Below are positions 1 through 11,101 of a stretch of 64,000 nt of DNA, in pieces. The stretch spans positions 11,438,220-11,502,219 of the forward strand of contig JAEMBT020000001.1 in assembly GCA_018873245.2 (NCBI GenBank), read 5' to 3'. A program made the position numbers and the translations under genes. Every line of letters starts with the position of its first letter. Within the stretch, counting starts at the first letter, position 1. The stretch is from Archegozetes longisetosus (Eukaryota; Arthropoda; Arachnida; Sarcoptiformes; Trhypochthoniidae). The notes beneath the pieces are model-generated. The model worked only from the letters and a program-made list of their open reading frames with translations, was not told the origin of the DNA and ran no database searches.

Positions 1-770
1 CAAATTATGAGTCAGCTCATAACACATTAGACAAATCATCTCTATTTTCAATCACTATAAAAACTATCAAACCTTTTCCACCAAAATGAAGCTATTAAGA
101 TATTTTGATAGTTGCCAGAGTTGCCACCCTTCGGTCTTTTGGGCCGTAAGTCTGCCTTTTAATTTTTCACAATTTTTGAATAATAAATTGAGGAATTTTG
201 AATATTGAAAATTTATTGCCCACGATCGAGCCTAATTTTAAGTTTATATAAAAAATTCTTATATCGGAAGGATTTTCAGCATAATGAGCAATACTTTGAG
301 TGAAAAAAGAAACTGAAAGCATTAAAAGAGAAATCTATTCAAAAGTTAATTTTAATCTAGAATGTAAGGAGGATGCCAAGAAATGGCCTATCTTGATTCC
401 AAATATATTCCAATGTCAAAATATCAAGCATGACGAGTAAAGTCTAAATATATAAATTTTTATGACCTGGGTCATGGCGTTGACGAGATATTGACCTTTT
501 TTGACCCCAGAAAAAAGTGACTTTTTCGTAACAAAAGAGATGTCAAAAGGCTCAGTATCAAGAGTAGGTTACAAATATATATATAACATTAAATATTTCA
601 AGGTCATATAAAAGTCTAAGAGCGAAAGATAAAGTATAAATAAAATAAAAATATAGATAAATAAATCATTTTGAGTTTTCATCGTCAGTGCTTTCAAACA
701 CCACACAGAGACTGCTCAGTGACTCTGCAGGTATTTGAATCTCAGGCTGGTATCTGCCATACCCGAGAAA
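1..770. other. Gene-free AT-rich stretch
   Basis: I see no coding sequence, RNA gene or recognisable transposon end. The short open frame starting near 671 has no family features and overlaps the GC-richer segment that follows. Confidence 0.5.
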
Positions 771-1300
771 CCAGAGAACCGTCATTATGTGTGCACAACA
801 TCTTACGGTTCTCTGGCCATTTTTGCACTAACAACAGTACTCCAAAATGGTTGCGGCACCGGAAAGTGCTCTATCTACTAAAACTTAGATAAAGTACTTT
901 ATAGAGTTCCTGTGCCGCGACCTGGTCCGCCCACGGACTAACATGGGATCACCAGCTGAAATCCCATGGGAGCTAAGTCTAAGAGGCTTTATTTGAGAGG
1001 GTACCACCCGAAATCCTCCGGTGCTCGTCGTCCGCCATGACATCATATTTTTTGTCCGGGATTCTTAGCCTGACTCATATTTGTAAGTCAGTTGCCCTCC
1101 GTCACCACGAGGAGGTGGCTCCCGGAGGCGGATGATTGTGAAACTGTGCCGACCTATTTTTGCCCCGTTTCCGTAATGCTACGTTACTTCAAGTTGTGCC
1201 CATTGACAGTTTTTCTTCTCTTGTCGAGACCTTTCCAAAAATATATAGCTTGTTGTGGAATCAATTTAGGTAATGGTCCCGTAGAGTCTTTGCATCCTCC
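771..1300. repeat. GC-rich hairpin-rich island, probable retroelement-derived
   Basis: This segment is much richer in G+C than its surroundings and packed with stem-loops. A perfect 12-bp stem pairs 771-782 (CCAGAGAACCGT) with 805-816. A longer imperfect stem pairs GTTGCGGCAC near 850 with GTGCCGCGAC near 912, and CATGGGAT near 942 pairs with ATCCCATG. No long open frame fits it. The composition resembles an untranslated part of a retroelement; it could also be an unrelated structured repeat. A second island with similar properties lies at 24.6-25.5 kb, but I could not align the two. Confidence 0.35.
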
Positions 1301-1458
1301 TTTGTAGAATTAACTAATCTATTTTCAAATTTTAAAACTATTTCTTGAAATAATTTCATAAAATTATGAGAGAAATGTAAATATAACTCGTTTAAAGTTA
1401 TTACACACTGTGAATCATACTCCCAAAAAACTCATATATACTTCTATGACATTTATTT

Positions 1459-2429
1459 TCATTTATCCCTAAAAATATAGGATTTCACAAGATCAAAGTT
1501 ATTAAATAATCTATCTAAAGCTTTATATAAAGTTAACCATCTAGTAGGGATGTGTTTAAGTAGTTTTGTATATTCAACTTCACAAAATTCATAGCATGAT
1601 TTTAAATCTTTTAAATTTTTAGCTGAATTAGAAAATGTACTAAAAATTTTAATAATTAAGTTTTCCATATCAATAGGCAACTTTATAAGTGCATATTTTG
1701 TAGCATTGTGCATCATATGGCAATGGCAATTTGCTTTTAAAATTAATGAATTCTCGTTACTTAGATTTAAAAACTGATTTATGCTTCCCGTAATTAACGA
1801 ATGCATTATCTGCAGAAAATGATAATATTTTCCACTTTTAAATTCTTTTTGTTTAAAACTGATTTTATGTTATATATATTTTCTGAGGTATCATCATCAT
1901 TTTCATATAAATCTAAACAAAGTTTTTATTTCCTTGATTTTTAGTAAAATACTGAACTATTAAATGATATTACTTTGATTTCCCTTGTTAGAAGCATCAA
2001 TAGCAAATGAGAACTTTAAGTTATTATCTAATAAGTACTTAACATGCTTTTCTATAGAATATGGTGATAATACATTTTCCCCGATTACTATCGCTTTCGT
2101 TCGCCCAATATGAGTTTCATGCGTATATTTGAATCAGGAAAAATTTTATGGCTTAATTGTGTACCACACTCTAAAGATCTATAACTATGATGATGCATTA
2201 CAGTATGATACACATAATAAACTTCTGAAGCAATTACTTTTAACTCCTCAGGAGTATTAACATTTACCATGTACTTATTGATTATTTAGTTTGATATATT
2301 TTTTGTTATGTTAATTTTATGATTCACCTCATTAGTGTGCTCTTTTACAGCTCCAAAACCTGCATATTCAATTTTAAAGTCTGAATTGCATAGAATACAT
2401 ATTGCTATATAATTGTTTACTTTTCTCAT
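1459..2429 (-). pseudogene. hAT-family transposase relic with BED zinc finger
   Basis: Read on the minus strand from 2429 downward. The first codons give a BED-like finger: C-x2-C in CILCNSDFKIEYAGFG, then H-x5-H in KEHTNEVNHK. After in-frame stops the frame resumes at about 2270-2088 with EVYYVYHTVMHHHSYRSLEC, then a segment containing FAIDASNKGN near 1990, and finally 1806-1459 with MMHNATKYALIKLP and HIPTRWLTLYKALDRLF, which resemble the catalytic/insertion region of hAT transposases. Several stops and frame changes break it, and the C-terminal dimerisation part is missing here. Family assignment rests on the order BED finger, HH/DSxI region, RW motif. It is not expected to make a working transposase. 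Confidence 0.6.
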
Positions 2430-2521
2430 TCATTCCTTTGAAAGAGGCTCTTCTGTTGCCCATTAGTTGTTAAAATGCTTCGTATTTTCTTTGACATTTT
2501 TAGTTTTCTGACATTAAATTA

Positions 2522-3627
2522 AATATTCTTTAAAGGCAAAATATATTATATGCAGCCTTGGACACAACTATCTTTAGTCGATTGAAGTCAAATAACTTTT
2601 GACTGGATGATTCGATTTTAAAACTGATTTCAGATAATTATAGCCAGATAATAGCCAATTTTAAAAATATAAATTGTTTTTGAAAAATCACTAGAGTAAC
2701 TGTGGAAAGGGCAATGAAATAGAGAACTTAAAAATAAGGATATGCGTAAAAATAAAACTTAGCTTTTCTATTACAAAATTAATACTCAACGTAATCGTTT
2801 ACGAGATTATTCACTATATTAAAATTGAAGATAAAATTAGAGCAATTTATAAACAACACTATATTACCCATGAAATTTCAGAACCAATCTTGCTCAGAGT
2901 CTATCTTTTCTTCAAAATATTAGTGAAAATAAGTTTTCGGTACGCTAATTCGCAAATTTTGAATGTCTACTTCATTTCAAGATTAGCTTAAAATAATAGA
3001 TCTTAAAAATCATCATAGTACTTAAATTGCAGAAGTTAAATAATACTATACGGACGACAATGTTTGCAATCTAATCAAAATTTGAGAATATTCAAACAAT
3101 AAATTCATCACAAATATCGTAATCTCTAAACTAATACTAAACGTTCAGAGAGGACCCACCAAACAATGTGTGACGTTTCATGGCGCCAATATTTTATAAA
3201 TTTATTGAATTCGATGCCCAGAAGATTGGAAGTTTTAGTGGCAGCCGGTGGTCACACCAGCTATTAGTTTCACTTTTCGCTCTATTCTTGTACACATAAA
3301 TAACTAAAATTTTCAAACATTATTTGTGTGTTCAATTCAATTTTTAATAAATTTAATCTGAGATAAATTTTTTCAAGTTTTAACAAAAAATAAATTAGAA
3401 ATTCAATATTTTTCATGAAAATCAAAGTTTAATCTTGATGCCCATTTGTTTTGCTATTATGGTGATTTTCAAACAAATTATATATTTTTAAAAATGGCCA
3501 TTATCGGGCTACAATTAACTGAAATCAGTTTTAAAATCGAATCATGCAGTCTAATGCTATTCGAATTCAATCGATTAAAGATAGTTGTGTCCAAGGCTCT
3601 ATATATTTTACCGTTAAGAATATATTA
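2522..3627. mobile_element. Long-inverted-repeat element (about 1.1 kb)
   Basis: Two arms of about 140-150 bp are inverted copies: about 2535-2680 and about 3475-3620. Shared landmarks are CCTTGGACACAACTATCTTT on the left (near 2565) and its reverse complement near 3580, plus GATTCGATTTTAAAACTGAT on the left (near 2610) and its complement near 3535. The central 800 bp has no coding sequence that I recognise. The element starts about 90 bp beyond the hAT transposase start, so it may be part of, or inserted beside, that element. Exact ends and target duplication were not resolved. Confidence 0.5.
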
Positions 3628-3959
3628 CTTCTTTGCGGTGAATATCACGAAAAATTAGGTGTAATGAGATATAAAACGGCCAAATTTACACCAAAAAGTT
3701 GTATATATTTAGCACCTATAAAATAATATTTTAAATAATCACATTTAAATACATATAATGAAACAAAAATTGAAGTAAAATCTCTGATTTTTCAGTTCTT
3801 ACTAAACGCAACACAATAATGTACAGCTTTAACAATAAAGTGAAAATGACCGGAGATAATATCCTTGGAATGGTTTATGAATGTTTTACTATTAAAAGTA
3901 AAGTTAATTTTTTCAAGGTAAAGATTAAAATTGTTTTAAAAAAGTTAGCCTGTAATAAT

Positions 3960-4672
3960 TATGCTTAATTCAGTGAAATAAGCCGTCCTGGAATGTGTAC
4001 TCCCGGGACTCTGCAAGGAAAATGTAAAATACAGGACTGTTCTATCCATTCCGGGACACTTGGACGCCCTATATGGGACCAACATTGTGATTGGTGGACG
4101 TTGATATTTCTTGTAAGATAAGTAAGTTATTAAGTAAATTCTGTCAGAAAGATTGCGCGACAATATTCAATTCTGATCAATATTAACCAAAATGGACAAA
4201 GAATACAAAGAGTTATTCGGTATTGCGTTAAAATTTGATTCAAAGCGAACCTTTTTAGGACAACCTAAAGTTTGAAAGGGTTGAACTAACAATGCCTTCC
4301 TTGATGCAAGATTATCAATCAGACGATATTTTTGCTATACTTAATATAATATAGAATTTCAATAAAATTTCTTAACGAATATTCAAATTATCTATATTTT
4401 AGCGTTGAGATCACGACTTTATTCTTTCAGCTAAAAAAGTAATGATTTCTTTTGAAAAATCATATTTTTCGCGCATTTAGGTCTGTTGTTCTTAGACAAA
4501 TGACATCTGAGTAAAATAAAATACATATATCTAGTCATTTTTATCTGTTTTAGTTTCTATTGATCAGAATTGAAAAATTGCAGTCCAATTTCTCTGACAG
4601 AATTTACTTGAATAATTCACCTATCTTACAAGGAATTTCAACGTCCACCAGTGATGTCGGTCCCAACATGTA
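3960..4672. mobile_element. hAT-end fragment and inverted-repeat MITE
   Basis: Positions 4065-4176 and 4558-4672 are inverted copies of about 110 bp. Both contain GGTGGACGTTGA and CTTGTAAGATA on one or the other strand, and both end inward at TTCTGATCA. The 90 bp before the left arm contains CATTCCGGGACACTTGGACG, a degenerate version of the end sequence of the hAT element at 5360. The interior has no recognised gene. I read this as a non-autonomous element beside, or built from, hAT ends. Confidence 0.45.
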
Positions 4673-4959
4673 GTTTATTCATAACAATTTTCATCAAAAC
4701 CTATTAATTTTTACTACTAGAAAATTCTAAAAAATCGTGGTGGTTAGTTTCGTCAATGACTGTGCAGGAGGTATGTGCGATTCCCATTATGACAAAATGT
4801 TTTGTTAAAGAATATGAAAAACCAAGTTTTCTTGAAAATGATTTAGGATTTTCATTGAGAGCTGAGTCCTTTTATAGATTAAGATCATAGATTTTAATAT
4901 GACGAGAAGCTTTCTCGCTTCTGCATAAAACTTATGCGGGAAATCCGTGACTGTAATGA

Positions 4960-5290
4960 TTGATTACAAATATATTTTTATGTTATCAATGTCCTGCCAA
5001 ATCAGGGTTAAAAGACGGATAAAAATGCAAACAGATGTTCGGAAGTGATTGTCATTAAAATATCAGCTAAACTATAAGATAAAGCTACTCATGTAAGGAT
5101 TTCCTACGCACTCACTCAAATTTCTATAATCTGAAAAATTATGATTAAATTTCAAAATTTAGTAAAAATTCATTACATCTTCATCTCGAACAACTTTCAA
5201 ATTTTCGATCAATGTCAGTACATTTAAACAATGATCAATCTATTTTTAAACCCGTATCTTTGTTTGATTAATGAGTTTACAGATTTAAAA
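4960..5290 (+). repeat. Dispersed repeat shared with the receptor-cluster 3' flanks
   Basis: This block aligns by eye with 29045-29350 and 31370-31690. Shared landmarks are TAATGATTGATT/TAATGACTGATT, ATGTCAAATCAG-like text, GGATTTCCTACGCACTCA versus GCATTTCCTAAACATTCA, AATTATGATTAAATTTC and CTTCATCTCG. In the other two places it lies just downstream of a receptor tail, so this copy may be a detached 3' flank of that family. A GH16 relic lies about 800 bp further on. Confidence 0.5.
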
Positions 5291-5359
5291 AGTTGACATT
5301 CATTTATCGATGGATCTTATTTATCTGCAAATTATATATAATTAATTTTAGCTGGAAGG

Positions 5360-6058
5360 CAGGGTGACCAGGCGTCCAGGAATGAACAGGACAGTCCAGG
5401 AATAGAGACCTCTGTCCTGTGTACAGGGCGATATCATTCCTTGACATTGAGACGTCCAGGAGTAGAAAATATTTTTCAATATATGAAAATAAAATTCTTT
5501 TGTGTAATTATGAACTTTACTTTATTCAATCACTAATTGGGTAAATAGCAATAAATCAATTCAATAGTGCTCTTGTAATGAGTCCATTTTCTATTGAATA
5601 ATAATTAAAAAGTGATAACAAACCAAGTCTGCTGAAAATTATCGAAACTGTTATGGCAATCTCTATTGGAAATAATTTCGTGAACGAGTTTTCAGTGTAA
5701 TGAAGAATATCTTGACTGATGAAAGAAATCGTTTGAATGCTTGTATGGTTAAGGCTGAAGTTTGTTCTAAAGTCAATTTTCAATGACATGTAACAAATTT
5801 AAAGTTTTCGTACCTCAAAACTCTAAACTACTTCAAGATGTTAAATCTAATGATAGATATTCAAAAGATTAATTTAAATTTATTTAATAATTTCATTTAT
5901 GACATAATTTCTCATTCAAGAGTAATAATTGAAATTTTGATTAAATAAATTACTGCTGTTCCCGAAATAACACTTTAATTTTTAAAATTTTCCTCCAAAC
6001 TTGGGCTCCTTACACTTTCAAAATTCAGAAAATGGCTCAGTAAAACCTGGTCACCCTG
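5360..6058 (+). mobile_element. Non-autonomous hAT transposon with perfect 8-bp target duplication
   Basis: Terminal inverted repeats CAGGGTGACCAGG (5360-5372) and CCTGGTCACCCTG (6046-6058) are perfect over 13 bp. The element is flanked by identical 8-bp target copies CTGGAAGG at 5352-5359 and 6059-6066, the hAT signature. On the plus strand, about 5640-5780 encodes a broken copy of the hAT C-terminal dimerisation segment, with the fragments FSVMKNILTDERNRL and KAEVCSKVNF. It is an internally deleted derivative that retains the transposase C-terminus. The perfect target copies indicate a fairly recent insertion. Confidence 0.85.
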
Positions 6059-6074
6059 CTGGAAGGATTGTCCA

Positions 6075-6425
6075 AAGCAGAAAATCTTTTAGTATCCATT
6101 CTGTGTTTTGGTTCTGGTTTCAAAAAATGACTCATCCCACATTCTTTAAGATTTGAATATTTGAGAGTCTGTCAGATCAGATTTACCTTTGACAGTTCTT
6201 CGATCGGAACTCAATATCAAGGAACCATTAATTACATTTATATTTTTCCGAGGAAATCTTGTTTTTACTTTTGAAAAATATATTTTTTAAGTGGAAATTT
6301 TGAGAATTAAAGCTTAAAGTTGATTTACTTAGTTTTACATTCTCTTTGTTTCAAAGTTTTAAATTTTAAGAATTTTCATCCAATTCAAAAAGTCGATTAT
6401 CTATTCACTAGAACTCACAAGTAAG
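6075..6425 (-). pseudogene. GH16-receptor gene fragment (5' half)
   Basis: On the minus strand this aligns with the 5' half of the GH16 receptor at 33231-34424: ACTCTCAAATATTC for TGSQ, CGATCGAAGAACTG for DRRT, and TAGTGAATAGATAA in the place of SEWILDF. The frame is broken by many stops and indels. The signal-peptide part is absent where the Foldback-like element begins at about 6424, and the rest is cut by the hAT insertion boundary near 6066. It shows that the GH16 receptor family once extended about 27 kb beyond the present cluster. Confidence 0.6.
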
Positions 6426-7750
6426 GTTCGGGAGGGTTCGCGTATAAAGTTCGTGGAATTTAGTTCGTGCGAAATTAGTTCGTGTAAAAAAGTTCGTGCG
6501 AAAAAAGTTCGCGTATGAAAAAAGTTCGTCCGAAAAAAGTTCGTGTATTAAGAGTGTTCGACTACGAAAAAAGTTTGTAGTACGAAAGTTAACAAGCAAA
6601 TATTTTGTATGTAAATATGATTTTTAGAAACCAAAAGTTTCAATCTAAAAAACTTTTGGAATCATCAAAGTTACTTTTATCTTCATAAAATTTATTCTAA
6701 TTACATTCAAATACCCTTTAAAATACTTCATCGTAGATTTGACTGACTTGACTAATTCTCTATATTTTATAGGGTGACCAAGTCAAAAATTGTTAAATGC
6801 GGGACAAAAAGACTTTGGCCACCTTATAAATTTTTTTAAAAAGTTTTAATCTGATTGAAGTTACAAATCACAGTTTGAAATAACAGTTATTTGAAATATA
6901 AACTAAAGATTTGATTGAGAACTGCACTTTATAAGAGTTACACACGATGTGAATGAAAACAAGGTATCAGATAGTCGGATTAAAACTCTTTTTATCTAAA
7001 GACTTCCACATATTTTAAGATAGGAAACGTGTTGACAACAAAGTTGCATTATTTGCATTAAATAAATATATACAGTGAAAATCTGTTAGGATAAATATTA
7101 AAATATATGACATTTTCCGTCCCGCAAGGGGTGCATACGGTATGTGGGACACAACTCTTAAATGTGAGACAATCCCGCACAATGCGGGACACTTGGTCAC
7201 CCTAATATTTTAGCATATTCGATTTTTTCAACATCTTAAATTTCTATAAACAAAATGCTAATATCATCGATTTCTCATCATAAAGGAAATTCTTTATGAA
7301 GATTATTGGTAATTAACATACTTAGAACCGCTTGGTATAGTACATTTCCCCGACAATCATTTCCTCGACAAATCGGTTCCCCGACATATCAGTTTCCTTA
7401 CAAATAATTTTGGAAACAATCGTGTTGCCCGAATATGTCTTGATTTTTTTTATAAGATGATGAATATATTTACCTCTCGAATATGTGAAAATTGAAATTA
7501 ATTAAACAGTTTCATGTAGAATCATTCCATACACCTCATCGTTCATTCAATGCATCCTTTCATTTATGCCAAAGTTTAAAACAAAATAATATCGAGATAT
7601 ATAATCGGATAAAATCAATATTCAACATAGAAAAAAATCTTAATACGAACTTTTTTCATACGCGAACTTTTTTCGCACGAACTTTTTTACACGAACTAAT
7701 TTCGCACGAACTAAATTCCACGAACTTTTGGCGTGGAATCGGTTCGGGAG
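6424..7750. mobile_element. Foldback-like element with GTTCG subrepeats
   Basis: Left arm 6446-6529 and right arm 7645-7729 are nearly perfect inverted copies. Each arm is itself built from short direct repeats of 10-18 bp carrying AAAGTTCGTG, AAAGTTCGCG or TTAGTTCGTG. Inverted repeats made of short tandem subrepeats are the classic layout of Foldback elements. The 1.1-kb interior carries a nested hAT MITE (6770-7204) and no recognised gene. Open frames seen across the arms are products of the repeat and were not called as genes. Confidence 0.6.
6770..7204. mobile_element. hAT MITE nested in the Foldback-like element
   Basis: Ends TAGGGTGACCAAGT and ACTTGGTCACCCTA are perfect 14-bp inverted repeats. 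The 8-bp target copies ATATTTTA at 6762-6769 and 7205-7212 are identical. Length is 435 bp and there is no coding capacity. The ends are related to those of the 5360 element (GGGTGACCA core), so both probably used the same transposase family. Confidence 0.85.
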
Positions 7751-7799
7751 TATGTAATGAACGGTTTCGAAAATACTTTCATAGTGTGAATTTTGTCAT

Positions 7800-9500
7800 G
7801 TGATGCTCAAAAAGACTTGTTAAAAGGCTGACCGCCAAACATTTAGAATTTATGATTATTAAAAAAAGTTTCCTATCGGTAACTGTTATTGATTACTATC
7901 TATTCTTGCGTAGAAAATTTGAGCTTTAATTCTGTGAAATACCAGATTGAATGAGAATAATGTTATTAGAGAGAGCTTTAAATTATTGTGATATCATTTT
8001 GAATCCAAAAAATATAATATGAAAATTTCTTATCTAAAAATCAAATGTTTTGTTTTATGTACCAATAGTTCTAATTTTTCACATTTATTATCTATCAAAA
8101 AATAGATCTTTAAGTTTTTTATATACAATAGAAAGATCGGACTGTTGCGGATCAATTCAATATTTGCTTAATTTTTAAGTATTCAAATGAACAAATTTGT
8201 TAAAAAATATTGGAATTTCATTTGAATTGAAACATTAAATATAATTACTTTCAACTTATACGAATTTTCCAAATGTTTTGAAATGCTTTCTCATTATTAG
8301 TAGTGAAAAATTAAATGAAACATATTAAAACAGTTTCCATGTATTGAAAATTGATTTTTTGTATGGCCATAATTTCTTCATATCAGACGGTCAAACATTT
8401 TTATAAAAAAGTTGGAAAGCAATGATATGCTGCTGATCAATAGTTTGGATTTATTAGACACTGTTTTTACTAAATTCGGATGAAATATTAAAGTAAATGG
8501 TTAATTTTTTGATTTGAAAAAAGGGCGGGAGGGCGTGCGCCAGAATCGGTATATACACCACTACTTATTATTGAACGGCCAGATAAATTTCTTTTTTTAT
8601 TAATCAGTATGAAGTCATCGAAAAAAGTTAAACTTTTGTATATTGGAGATAGCTATTGATATGAGTCTAAGAGTTGCAAAATTATTTTCTATTATATTTT
8701 CGATGACTTATAATCAAACTTTCTCACGCATTCAAGTTTATTTAATTAAAATATGACTCTCTTATCAATAAATAATGTACCTTTTAGCCAACACATTTTA
8801 TTGATGACCCTATCCGACATATAATGGTTTTTGTTATAACTATTTCCATATCTCATCTGAATATTCTAGGACTCCTCTATGCTCTTAAAGTTCGGTGAAG
8901 ACTAAGATCTTTCTAAAACTTTGAAACAAATAAATTATTTTTTGCATATCTTTACTTTACGTGACACGCACCGATTAAGATAAAAGTTGGTATACGTATG
9001 TTTTTTATGTGTAGATCAATAACATAAAAGAAATAAATTTTGCCCTCGTTTGGTTTTCGAATTATTTTAATTAATTGTCATAATTCCTCTAAAAGAAAAG
9101 TTAGTGATAACGTAAAGATAAATATAACCTAAAAGAGAAACGTTAGGTCGCTTCGCGACACGACGTATTTTCTACTAAGGTTAGGTTTTATCATATTCGT
9201 AGGCGGCAAACCAAGTGTTACATATTGAAACGCTATTTTTATAGTTTCATATTTGTTGACATCGCCAACACAAGTGTTGTCAAATATGAGTACTTTCTAT
9301 TTTGTTTACTTATTGATTTATTATGAAAATTAATTTAATTTTATATTGCTTTTTAGATGTCTGTAACTCCCAAAGGAAATATTGACGATATAATAAGTAA
9401 ATTTTCTATATTTTTAATTGTTTTTCTAAATTGAAAATTAAACCAAATGAGAGCGACATTTGCTTCTTTAATATTATTGACCTACACATCAAAATACAAT
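7800..9500. other. Gene-free stretch
   Basis: I found no supported gene, RNA or complete repeat. There is a short GC-richer patch at 8520-8580 and an imperfect inverted repeat near 9245-9290 built on CATATTTG and CAAATATG. Confidence 0.45.
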
Positions 9501-9504
9501 TGTA

Positions 9505-10506
9505 CAGTCGTTTGCAAAACTTCGGGAAGTGGTTTTTGAGCATTTTATAACCCTAAACGTTAGTCAATTTGGATGAAATTTTTTGTGGATCGGCCCTGGT
9601 TTGTCAAGAACATTTTCACAAGGCCGCTAATCAAAATTCCCAGAAGTACCTATCTAATCCACATAAACGTGTACAGAATTAACTGAAAATTGAATTCGAG
9701 TTCTGACAGTTGGAATCAAAACTACTTTAAAAATAAGTGAATACATGTATTTTTGTTTGACCTAAAAACTCCTTACTTAGTAATTGTAGCGTATTAAACT
9801 TGAAATTCCGATAATTTCATTTGAGCGTAACTTCTGAACCAACAGCCAGAACTACTTGAAAATGGTATCAAATTGGAGGTATTTTAAAGCCCTTCTTTGA
9901 ACAATCGGCAAACTTGCTTGTATATACGAATTTCCTATTCGTAATCAAAATAATGTGATTTTCTGATTTTGTTAATGGTTTTTGGTTAATAATACAGTAA
10001 CTATACTCATAAATGTTTAATAAGGTAATGCTTAATGAATTTTTGTACTAAAGTTAATTGGCTTATTAAATTTTCAATTTTGCAAATCAAATTTCAAAGA
10101 TTAACCAGTTTTCTGATAAAGCTTTAGTATACCTCCAATTTGATACCATTTTCAAGTAGTTCTGGCTGTTGGTTCAGAAGTTACGCTCAAATAAAATTAT
10201 CGGGATTTCAAGTTTAATACGCTACAATTACCAAATAAGGAGTTTTTAGGTTAATCAAAAATACATGTATTCACTTATTTTTAAAGTAGTTTCTATTCCA
10301 ATTATCAAAACTCGAATTCAATTTTTAGTTAATTCTGTACGCATTTACGTGAATTAGGTAGGTACTTCTGGGAATTTTGATTAGCGGCCTTGTGAGAATG
10401 TTCTTGACAACCCAGGGTCGATTCATAAAAAATGTCATCCAAATTGACTAACGTTTAGGGGTATAGAATGCTCTAAAACCACTTCCCGGAGTTTTGCAAA
10501 CGACTG
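9505..10506. mobile_element. Tc1/mariner-like element with about 380-bp inverted repeats
   Basis: The ends CAGTCGTTTGCAAAAC and GTTTTGCAAACGACTG are perfect inverted repeats bounded by TA on both sides (9503-9504 and 10507-10508), as for Tc1/mariner targets. The inverted homology extends inward to about 9886 on the left and 10124 on the right, leaving a 240-bp centre. No transposase is encoded, so it is a long-arm non-autonomous element. Its transcripts would fold into a long hairpin. Confidence 0.7.
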
Positions 10507-10510
10507 TACA

Positions 10511-11101
10511 CCAACTTTTGGCTTAATCGATGCGTATCACGTAAAGAAAAAATGTTCCTTATTTTATCCCAGAAAATTGAATAGGTCCAATCATTTTATT
10601 CTTTAGAATAGAATTCATTAGAATAATGAGAGAATTCATTTTTATCAATATTACAGATACATAGTGCACATTCTCATTCTCAAACTATATTTATATAGGT
10701 ATTTATTCAAATATTCCCGAAATATCGCAATTAAACTCACTTTAATTAATTACTTTAGCTCATAGTCTAATCTTATAATAGTAAAAAACAAAATATGTAA
10801 AAACATTGTGCTACATGGAACTTATTTCTCACCGTATTACATATTGTGTTCTGTTTCTTATATTCATTTAATTAATTGTCACCTTCGTATTCACATGTTT
10901 GTGTTTCATGACCCTCTCAATGCATTCAATCTATTGATTGTTCACATTTTCATTATAATCAGATTAGTTTATAGAATAAAAATTCAATTGAACTGGAATT
11001 TTTTTATAATAACTGCCTGAGTACGTTCTATCAAAGATAGAGAGCCTTTCAGATTTTAACTTAAAAAAATTTGAAGTTAAGGTAAATTTAGAATCAAAAT
11101 T
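10511..11101. other. Intergenic region upstream of the gustatory receptor
   Basis: No supported gene. An open frame at 10808-11020 is hydrophobic but matches nothing, and its frame does not connect to the receptor. Any promoter would lie here; no specific element is recognised. Confidence 0.4.

Noticed and set aside
6408..6599. Open frames with repeated RTNFF/ARTFF text (6408-6599 minus and 7492-7803 plus)
   Set aside because: They are translations of the GTTCG subrepeats of the inverted arms, not conserved proteins.
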